From Mesorhabditis belari (lineage: Eukaryota > Nematoda > Chromadorea > Rhabditida > Rhabditidae): a stretch of DNA of 64,000 nucleotides. Location of the stretch: assembly GCA_958450365.1 (NCBI GenBank), contig CAUEEP010000937.1:2232501-2296500 (forward strand). The letters are read 5' to 3'. Below are positions 55,790-64,000 of the stretch, in pieces. The notes beneath the pieces are model-generated. The model was not told the origin of the DNA, searched no databases, and was given only the letters and a program-made list of their open reading frames with translations. Numbering within the stretch: position 1 is the first letter of the stretch; every line of letters begins with the position of its first letter. The position numbers were made by a program, and so were the translations under genes.

Positions 55790-58700
55790 ATGGCCAACCG
55801 ATCTGTCGCTGGTGGAATTGGCTTCTCCGTGCTCGCTAAGGTAGGGAAAAGCTTGACTACGAATGGATTACAAGTCGAATACTCGTAATACCTGTGCCAG
55901 CTTTCAAGCTTCAAGAATTATCGGGTTTACGCAGTAGATTACGGTCATGGCAGTAGATTACGGTCAGTTAGGAGAAGTAAAACGAAATTTGATTGAAATC
56001 TTTAAAGGGAAATCTAGAGATTGAAATTGATCCACATAGAAATTGAATTTCTCAAGTCAGGCTTTTGTAACACTTAATTGATGTATTTTAGCCTTCTGAT
56101 CATGAACATAATACTAGAAAGTAACGTTAATGTTGAAGTTTTTCAGAAAAACAAGAGTTTAGAGGTGATTTTTGGTCCCATCGGACCCGTAAATACCCCG
56201 CAAATTGCTATGTTTTTGAAAATATTCAGTTAATCAGCTGAAAACTTGGGAAAACAAAGTTAATTAATTGAATATCTTTAGAAGTTGCTTAAGTGAATAT
56301 CTATAAAAGAGTGGCGACAAAGGAAAATCTGATTTTAGGAAGCCGTCTTTGCCAAATAAATTTTCAATTGAATAGCTGAATATTTTAAGTTTTGTGAGGC
56401 TGCCGCGGCTATATAAAACTCTCGCATTCTTTCTGGGTTATCGGGCATTTGATACGCGCCCCGCCTCTTTTGCCATCGGCAATCTAACTTTAAGCTCAAA
56501 TTTCTTGGTGTTCGGCTGTTCAATTTAAATATTCTTGTAATCATTGGATGCGCCAAGTCTTTCTCTATCGATTGGTACAAAAACTATTTCAATTGAACAG
56601 CCCAACACCAAGATATTCGAGCTCAAAGTTGAATTGCTAATGGCAAAGGGGCGGGGCATATTTCCCACAATCTTTACACAGTGATTTTAATAGTGACGAT
56701 AACGATAAGTTGACTCCCGACAACCGTAATCGTTTACTGTTTTGCATTAAGGAAAATCGGGGTAACTCATGTGTGTTAAAGCAAGCTTTGGGCTTAAACG
56801 ACGCTTAACTGACGGTAAACTTGACTTTTTACTACTAGTAATCCGGCGAACCTTTATTCTGAAACCTTCTTACTTTAAGTTTAAACATTTTTCTATTAGA
56901 TTAAATTCGCGATAAGAATTCGATATTTTGATCACTCTCTTCTCAGCCATTTTCTCAGCGATCTTACCATTTATTACTTTGCGCTCAAAAATGTAAACGC
57001 ACCCCTTGTGCCGAATATTTCGAATATAAGGAAGCCAGTTTAAGTACAAGTGAAGACTAGACTAAAAGTCAGACAAAATTGGAGTATACTGTAGCTCAGT
57101 CCTATTTATGTTCGCATTTTGTTGTTTCTCGAAGATTTTCGTCACAATTTTACGAACAAGTTCTTCAAAGTTTGTTCATCACTCATCGAAATGATCAAGT
57201 TGAAGATCAGTTTGCACACGTTCACTCTTCTCATAGCGGAATGTAGAAAAAGTACCTAAATCGTGACAACCAAAGTCGTATTTTATTTCTGTCACTTTGT
57301 GGTTCATCGTCTAAACAGCTTTAGATAAATAGTAAATGATATTCAGCGTAAAGTATATTGGCAAGCAATTCGAGCAATTCGAACCAGCAGAACTCAAAAA
57401 ACAGAAGCTACATCAAATTTTGTCCCTATTCTATTCTAAAACGTCGGAAAATTTGATACCGTATTTCCTCTAATAAACGCCCGCCCTCCCCCACGACCAA
57501 TTTTAGACGCCTCATTTCTCAGCCCCATTTTGAGATAATTTTATGCTTAATATACCAAAAGGTAGCCCTTAATGTCTTCTATAAACTAGTAGACAAAATC
57601 TATAAAAGAGCTTTCAGCAAGCCTCGAAATTCAGCGAAAAAGAGAGCGAGGCAATTCTTGAATGGGTCAAGCGAGTTTCTGGTGAGTGATTTTGAAATCT
57701 CATGAAAAAGGTGACTCGGAAAGCCATTTTTTAAATCTTTCCATCAGATTTTGTTCGTTTTCTACTTTAATTTTGAACTCATTTGATATGGAATCAAACT
57801 ATGAGTTGAATTGGATCAAAATTCAGTGAAACGGAGAAAGGAAAGAGTAAAGGAGCTTTTTAAACTACTTTTTAGAGAAAAACTCTAGTAAAAATCAAAA
57901 TGGAAAGGATAGAAGATAAATAAAAATCTAAATCTAAAGGATTTCAGGTGAAAACATCAGCACAGCAGGTACTCCCGAGAATTTCCAGAAGCTTCTCAAG
58001 GATGGAACTCTCCTTTGCAAGTAGGCTAGATAAATAACTTTATATTACTAAATTGTGAAGATAATTTGAGTATTTTTGTAACAAAATAAAACTTTCTAGA
58101 GTGGCCAATGGAATCGAGGCGGGAAGTGTGAAGAAAATCCAGAAACCGATCTCGAACTTTGCCTGCATGGAGAATATTAATGCTTTCATCGAGGTAAGAT
58201 TCCAGCTTGTACTTTGTGCTCTTTGCGAACCCTACTGGCGGGATTGACCTTTCGATTAAGATACCAGGCTCTTAGCCAGTCGGCCATGGTGCGCTTTTCA
58301 TAGGAACTTGTCTTGGAAAGGAAGAAACTCATGGAAAAAAAGAACCAATAACAAATCAACCAAAGAGCCTCCGGGATTGAACCCTGCTGGCGGGATTGAC
58401 CTTTCGATTAAGATACCAGTCGGCCATGGTGGCTCTCTGACCCGAAAGATATAAAAGGACTTTAAACAAGCGATCTTCAGGCCGGCAAGAAGTTCGGCGT
58501 GCCAACCGAGGAAACTTTCCAGTCGGTGGATCTTTTTGAGGGAAGAGATCTTTTCGCTGTTTGCATGATGATGCTCTCACTTGGACGCATTGTAAGTTCA
58601 AAAAGAAAACATATTCAGCTAATAAACAGGAATTCGTTAATTAACAGATTTAAGTCAAAAATGGCAATACATACCATCTTGACTGGAGAACTTTTTAAAA

Positions 58701-59960
58701 TTGATTTCTAAATGCAACCCAATATCACTAATGCTTTGAGCTTACTGTATTAGTTATTTTTGGCTACTCGCACCCAGCTTTACCTTCAAATAAAGCAAAC
58801 AAAACAACAAATAAACAATAAAAAGATAAAATAGTGGTCTAGAATTTTAAATAAAAGAATATAAACCTTGTACAGTAGCCGTAGATTTCGAACTTGCGAC
58901 CTTTTTCCGAGAAAATCCTGGCTTGGCGCTTTAAAGCGTGGTAAAACCACCGTATCCCTCCAATTTGCGCGAAATTTCTTTTTTTTTCATTCTTCTTCAT
59001 TTCATTTTGATTCTTTTTGCATTTTTTCCCGTTTCAACGTTTTTCAACTAAAAGTTAAAAAAAGCCCAGAAAGATAAAATCCACTAAACATTTGTTAGCC
59101 GCAGGAGATCGTCGGGAAGCAAGCGGGTCTAAAAAACTACAAACAAAGCTTCCGCCACAGAAAATGCTGTTAAAAACGTAACTTAGCTTTCTCCTTCATT
59201 TCATTTTATTCTTCTTGCAACAACGTTCCCGACCATGGTCGTAGAAAATTGCAAAAGGAAACAAATGAGAAGGAGAAAGCTATGTTACGTTTTTAACAGC
59301 ATTTTCTGTGGCGGAAGCTTTGTTTGTAGAGTTTTTTTAGACCAGCTTGCTTCCGACGATCTGCTCCAGCTAACTAATGTTAAGTTAAGTGATTTTCATC
59401 ATTTTCTATGGCGAAAGCTTTGTTTTTGTGACTTTTTAGTTGAAAAACGTTGAAAAAAACGCAAAAAGAATCAAATGAAATGAAGAAGAATGAAAAAAAT
59501 GAAATTTCGCGCAAATTCGAGGGGTACGGTAGTTTTACCACGCTTTAAAGCGCCAAGCCAGGATTTTCTCGGAAAAAGGTCGCAAGTGATTTTGGTAATT
59601 TGCCAATTTGGTAACATTCGATAATTTGCTTATAGATTATAAGAAATTCAGTTGAAAATGAGTTTAATTCTGGGGATAATGGTCTAAAACTCTAAATAAC
59701 AGATAACGTAATCCTGTAGGGTAAAAACTACAGTAATATGGTAATAAAAGTACTACGAGAACTTACGATAACGATAACGGTAACTAGGCCATCAAAGCAA
59801 TGTGTTTCAAAAGCGATGTCATCAAGGCGATACCCTGACTAGCTTATATTATATGAAATCCAAAGCTTATATTAATTCTTATTAATATCAATCGATTCAC
59901 TAATCAATTAATCCTATTTTTTAGCTTCAAAAACAAGGAAAAACGAATCCCTTTGCCTAA
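55790..59960 (+). CDS. Transgelin/calponin-homology muscle-type protein
   Basis: Small actin-binding protein with one calponin-homology domain. Six exons join exactly in phase: 55790-55840 ([17 protein letters not shown]), 57618-57681, 57948-58020, 58100-58193, 58481-58591 and 59925-59960, giving 142 residues. Landmarks: [76 protein letters not shown] and the end [11 protein letters not shown]. It matches the nematode calponin/transgelin (cpn) group; there is no room for the C-terminal calponin repeats beyond the CH domain. Two introns exceed 1.3 kb and are loaded with transposon relics. Most acceptors are CAG, unlike neighbouring genes. Fully open and very conserved, so functional. Confidence 0.92.
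56433..56691. mobile_element. MITE copy 1 (transgelin intron 1)
   Basis: Foldback unit with inverted arms (GGTGTTCGGCTGTTCAATTT against AATTGAACAGCCCAACACC; CCCCGCCTCTTTTGCCAT against ATGGCAAAGGGGCGGGGC) around a loop with CAAGTCTTTCTCTATCGATT. A same-orientation relative is at 60186-60455. Confidence 0.8.
57462..57545. repeat. Single end of TACCGTATTT..CTCTAATA repeat
   Basis: Same terminal motif as the MITE at 18742-18973, but no inverted partner was found nearby, so it is a solo or truncated end. Confidence 0.5.
58208..58291 (-). pseudogene. tRNA-like sequence 1 in transgelin intron
   Basis: The minus strand reads CACCATGGCCGACTGG with a Ser/Leu-type A box, a stem ATCTT/AAGGT around AATCGA and a B-box-like GTAGGGTTCGC. 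The acceptor stem does not close. It shares about 50 nt with the copy at 58367-58438. Confidence 0.4.
58367..58438 (-). pseudogene. tRNA-like sequence 2 in transgelin intron
   Basis: Minus strand. GAGCCAC at the 5' end and GGAGGCTC at the 3' end can pair over five bases. It has ATGGCCGACTGG (A-box-like), the ATCTTAATCGAAAGGT arm and AGGGTTCAATCCCGG (good B box). The D-arm is shortened relative to copy 1. Perhaps a tRNA-derived relic; expression uncertain. Confidence 0.45.
58893..59586. mobile_element. ~690-bp long foldback element in last transgelin intron
   Basis: Nearly full-length inverted arms: CTTGCGACCTTTTTCCGAG to the left, CTCGGAAAAAGGTCGCAAG to the right, continuing through GGCGCTTTAAAGCGTGGTAA, CAACGTTTTTCAACTAAAA and inner AAAATGCTGTTAAAAACGTA arms. 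No transposase ORF. It shares the CCGTA..CCTCCAATTTG motif with 19588-20187. Confidence 0.85.
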
Positions 59961-60185
59961 ACGGCTCATCGCTACCGCACTCTCCCCCGCTTCTCATCTA
60001 ATCTTTCTCTCTCAAAATATCATTTATGTGTTTGGTTTTCTCATCCCCGCATTCCCCAGCAAGTAACGATTTTTGTGTGTAAGTTTTTGTATAGATAAAA
60101 AGCTGTAAGATAAAAAGCTATAAAACAGCTAGAGCTAATGATTTATTTAAAGCTTATCCGCTCTGCAGCCGGCTTTACACATAGC

Positions 60186-60455
60186 TTTTGAACAGATGCA
60201 CTTGGTTATCGGACATTTGATATGTGTCTCACCCGTTTTCCATTGGCAATCTAGCTTCAAACCAAAATATCTCGGTGTTTGGCTGTTCAATTTGAATATT
60301 CATGATGTCATTAGATGCCCCAAGTCTTTCTCTATCGATTAGTACAAAAACTATTTCACTTGGACAGCCGAACACCACGAAATTTGAGTTTAAAGTTGTA
60401 TTGCCAATGGCAAAGGGGCGCATAAAAGGTCGCACAATCTTTGAACAGATGTACT
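60186..60455. mobile_element. MITE copy 2, downstream of transgelin
   Basis: Same orientation and structure as 56433-56691 (shared CAAGTCTTTCTCTATCGATT and GGTGTTTGGCTGTTCAATTT). It is bounded by near-identical TTGAACAGATGCACTT (60188) and TTGAACAGATGTACTT (60441), possibly a long target duplication or part of the repeat. Confidence 0.75.
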
Positions 60456-60601
60456 TTGCTCACTGGTAAACGCATCCTTTCTGGCGCACTGAATTCCTTA
60501 TTTTTCTCACAGTGAAGCCTTCTGGAGAGACAAAGGCTTTACTGTGAGAAAAATAAGGAATTCAGTGCGCCAGAAGGAGTACAGAAGTGAGCGCAAAGTA
60601 C
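60451..60601. repeat. Long near-perfect hairpin
   Basis: Inner arms 60475-60519 and 60535-60579 pair over about 44 bp with one mismatch and one bulge (CGCACTGAATTCCTTATTTT against its complement) around a 15-nt loop. Outer arms GTACTTTGCTCACT and AGTGAGCGCAAAGTAC extend the fold. No ORF. Confidence 0.9.
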
Positions 60602-62759
60602 ACCTAGAATTCTCGAGAAGAAGTATTGACCTAGAAATTTGGATAACTTTTCCAAATCACCAGCTCAATTTCGCAAATTTTCAGCTCGAAAAGAAGGGCA
60701 AGGATTATCCAAAGGTGTAAAAATCCGTCTACAAACAAAAACAACAACAAACTCCAGCCGTTCAACGACTTGTTCCTAAAAATTCCAAAATCCGTTTTTT
60801 TTCTATCGTTTCCTCATTTCTTCTTAATCCATTGCCCCGATTTTTTTTTGAATGCAAATCTTGTGCTTTAAATTTTGACACCGAAAATGAGAATAAATGT
60901 TTCCGTGCCATTTGTGAATGCTTTGAAAGAGCAAAACAATGCAAATTTGAAGCCACCAGGCGGTCCTGGGTTTTCCCTACAAATTTTAGGAGAAGGCCAG
61001 GCCAGGCCAGGACAAACATCCAGGAAAATCTATTGAGAAGTAATCTTTTGCCCAAATCTGGAATAGCCAAGTCAGACGCATGATCTGAATTGAATTGACA
61101 GATCGACAAGCAATCTAATCCGACATGAGTTAAACAAATAATTCAAATTCCCTTTCCCAACCTCTCGAATTTTCAAAAGGGGCAAAAAAGTGGTTGTAAT
61201 TTCCAAAAAAACGACGTGATTTTTTGGTATTGGATTATATAAATTTAAAATTAAATTGATTATTGGATTTAAATGGATTTAAATGGATTTAAACGATCCG
61301 CAAAAGCGATTTTCCACGCTCCATCTTCCTAAAAAAAAATTAAAGAAATAGAAAGCAAAAAATGGTTATTACAGGTATAAAATGAAAAAGAAACGTGGTG
61401 GTTTTATCATTTCTTGCAAAAAAAGAAATGATTCAAAACGACGACGCGGCCCCCCCATCAACTACCTCAAAATGGGGGCGACGTCAATTGGAATTCAACG
61501 TTGCGCGAAAATTAAAATTTTCGACAGAAATTCAGAGCCGGTTTCATTTTTGCCGACAATTTTATTTTCTTTGCGATTATGTTTATTCAAATTAGATTAT
61601 GTTTATTCAAATTTTAGCTAATAAAAAAAACTCGAAACTGTAAACAAAACCTTTTCACTGCTATCATTTAAGCTATGCCCGGGAAGCTGATGACCAACTT
61701 GCTGATAAAAATTCTCTTCTGCAAATGTTGATCTATTTTTTTGCGTTGTATTTTTGCATTAATCTACTTCTTGAGTACTTTATCTTCATCATTTTCTTGT
61801 TTTAAAAGTTAAAATGGTCTTTCTAAAGAGTTCCCAAAGAAACGAGCAACAATCGATATTCCTTTAAACTCCGAAAGGGTGATCGAGTGTTTGAAAACTT
61901 TTGTCGATCTTTCTCTTTCTTGAAAAGTTCATCGAAAGGAGATTGTTGTTGTCAACTGGTCCTCCTACTCTCTCTTTTGGATAAAAGAAAAGGAGGTGTG
62001 CTGTAATATGTTTTCTGAGGGGAATTGAAGGGGGCAAGGGTGATAGAGAGGAGGGGAAAGGGGGAAGAGCTCAGGGATGAACAGCCAAAGATAATGGGGA
62101 CCCCTTGGACCCCGCAAAATTAAGAAACACAATAAAACGGGATCCAAATCTTTGCACTTGTTGAGATGGAATGGGGGATTGTTGTGAAATTTGAACGGCT
62201 AAATTGTTAAATCAAGACAGAGATGAGTCAGACTTTAATGAGTTTTCGAAATGTACTTTGCTTTGCTGTACTTTGCTAGAGTTATTACATAGATCCTGTA
62301 AATGAAAGGTGTTCCCTTCTAGCTGTAAGCTGTGATTTTGCACTATTTCTGACTAAACGAGTTCAAATTTGATAATTTATAGATGTATCAGCATAGCTTA
62401 GGGGGCAAGGGGGGGCCAAATTTAAGGGGAGGAACCAGATTTGTTGGAATCATGAACCAAATCAAAGAAAAAGGCAAATTAGGAGAAGGAACAAATCTAA
62501 AAAGGGAACCAAATTTAACTCACTCGTCCAGTGTACACTCGTCACTCGTCAATTCGCTCGTCCAGTGATTCAGAGAGAGGAATAGGGTTTCTTCCTTGCG
62601 AGTAAGTAATTACTTGAGCAAAAATTTGCATGAGTCATTTTTACTTGATTAATCGACGTTTTTTGGCCAAGTAACTACGAGTAATCCTCTTTACACGTCG
62701 AGTAAATTGAATATCTTTACATTTTAAGGGAATTTGCCACCAAATTTATTCAAAAAACG

Positions 62760-64000
62760 ATCTTCTTTGACGGGGTAGGTTTGAGGATCTTCTTTGACGC
62801 AACTGGGTCATCTGCGCAACTGGGTCATCTGCGCAACTGGGTCGTTCGCGCAACTGGGTAATCTGCGCAACTGGGTCGTTCGCGCAACTGGGTCATCTGC
62901 GCAACTGGGTCGTTCGCGCAACGGTCATCTGCGCAACTGGGTCGTTCGCGCAACGGTCATCTGCGCAACTGGGTCGTTCGCGCAACTGGGTCATCTGCGC
63001 AACTGGGTCGTTCGCGCAACTGGGTCATCTGCGCAACTGGGTCGTTCGCGCAACTGGGTCATCTGCGCAACTGGGTCGTTCGCGCAACTGGGTCGTTCGC
63101 GCAACTGGGTCGTTCGCGCAACTGGGCTCGCGCAACGGGTCATCTGCGCAACGGTCGTTCGCGCAACTGGGTCATCTGCGCAACTGGTCGTTCGCGCAAC
63201 TGGGTCGTTCGCGCAACGTCATCTGCGCAACTGGGCGTTCGCGCACGGTCATCTGCGCAACTGGGTCGTTCGCGCAACTGGGTCATCTGCGCAACTGGGT
63301 CGTTCGCGCAACTGGGTCGTTCGCGCAACTGGTCATCTGCGCAACTGGTCATCTGCGCAACTGGGTCATCTGCGCAACGGGTCGTTCGCGCAACGGTCGT
63401 TCGCGCACGGTCATCTGCGCAACTGGGTCGTTCGCGCAACGGTCATCTGCGCAACTGGGTCGTTCGCGCAACTGGGTCGTTCGCGCAACTGGGTCGTTCG
63501 CGCAACTGGGTCGTTCGCGCAACTGGGTCATCTGCGCAACTGGTCGTTCCGCAACTGGGTCATCTGCGCAACTGGTCGTTCGCGCAACTGGGTCGTCCAA
63601 CGTCATCTGCGCAACTGGGTCGTTCGCGCAACTGGGTCGTTCGCGCAACTGGGTCATCTGCGCAACTGGGTCGTTCGCGCAACTGGGTCGTTCGCGCAAC
63701 TGGGTCGTTCGCGCAACTGGTCGTCGCGCAACTGGGTCTTCGCGCAACGGTCATCTGCGCAACTGGGTCATCTGCGCAACTGGTCGTTCGCGCAACGGGT
63801 CGTTCGCGCAACGGTCATCTGCGCAACTGGGTCGTTCGCGCAACGGTCGTTCGCGCAACTGGGTCATCTGCGCAACTGGGTCGTTCGCGCAACTGGGTCG
63901 TTCGCGCAACTGGGTCGTTCGCGCAACTGGGTCATCTGCGCAACTGGGTCATCTGCGCAACTGGGTCATCTGCGCAACTGGGTCGTTCGCGCAACTGGGT
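62760..64000. repeat. 17-bp minisatellite with two unit types, runs off the window
   Basis: Tandem units GCGCAACTGGGTCATCT and GCGCAACTGGGTCGTTC mix irregularly for more than 1.2 kb. Some units are shortened by loss of TGG or TGGG (GCGCAACGGTC). It is preceded by a direct repeat of GATCTTCTTTGACG (62760, 62791), from which the first unit seems to grow. Minus-strand ORFs across it (RERPSCADDPVA) come from the repeat period and are not genes. Confidence 0.95.

Larger units (their letters stand above)
59961..62755. other. Intergenic, repeats only
   Basis: Downstream of transgelin. Apart from the MITE copy and the hairpin at 60451-60601 there are CTCGTCCAGTG direct repeats (62524-62565) and A/T-rich unique DNA. 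ORFs at 60762-61109 and 61382-61621 show no family features. Confidence 0.5.

Noticed and set aside
62760..64000. Possible CRISPR array or repeat-protein gene at the end of the window
   Set aside because: Units are directly adjacent 17-mers with no spacers, and the genome is animal. The RERPSCADDPVA ORFs arise because the repeat is GC-rich and lacks stops; units with 3-4 base losses keep shifting phase.

Overview
This is a nematode nuclear genome window, most likely from a Rhabditida-type worm. The evidence is many tiny introns (about 36-60 nt), conserved genes whose best remembered relatives are Caenorhabditis proteins (MEK-2, WWP-1), and splice acceptors placed just before start codons in the way expected for spliced-leader trans-splicing. 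The usual acceptor here is TTTTAG, not the TTTTCAG typical of C. elegans. All gene models are my own hand splicing of the sequence. Family names rest on remembered protein motifs, and no database search was run.

Layout. 1-10.4 kb (minus strand): a fast-diverging alpha-spectrin with spectrin repeats, a mid-protein SH3 domain and a C-terminal EF-hand region whose end lies at the window edge. 10.4-27.5 kb: a repeat-rich accessory region. It carries two copies of one ASH/PapD-domain gene, probably SPD-2/CEP192-like: copy A (13.2-16.0 kb, 5'-truncated) and copy B (23.9-27.5 kb, complete). Between them lies a partial four-TM LAPTM-like gene with a PPxY tail (17.4-19.5 kb), plus foldback elements, MITEs and tRNA-like fragments. 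27.8-36 kb: TRMT6 (plus strand), then NAC-alpha and the WWP-1 HECT ligase (both minus). 36-38.7 kb: two orphan exons and a LINE tail. 38.7-46 kb (minus): UTP15, a broken psq/pogo-type transposase fragment and DDX10/Dbp4. 46-55 kb: mek-2 (plus), a secreted cyclophilin (minus) and EFTUD2/Snu114 (plus). 55.8-60 kb: a transgelin/calponin gene with long introns full of repeats. 60-64 kb: intergenic DNA with hairpins, ending in a 17-bp minisatellite that runs off the window.

How the genes relate. Most are housekeeping genes: ribosome biogenesis (UTP15, DDX10), tRNA m1A58 modification (TRMT6), splicing (EFTUD2), nascent-chain handling (NAC-alpha) and secretory folding (cyclophilin). Signalling is represented by MEK-2 and WWP-1, cytoskeleton by spectrin and transgelin, and possibly the centrosome by the SPD-2-like pair. 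Three head-to-head pairs share short intergenic regions: copy B/TRMT6, DDX10/mek-2 and cyclophilin/EFTUD2. No wholly new system is evident. The most informative signals are the decaying duplicate, the foldback families, the two classes of intron acceptor and the two-variant minisatellite.
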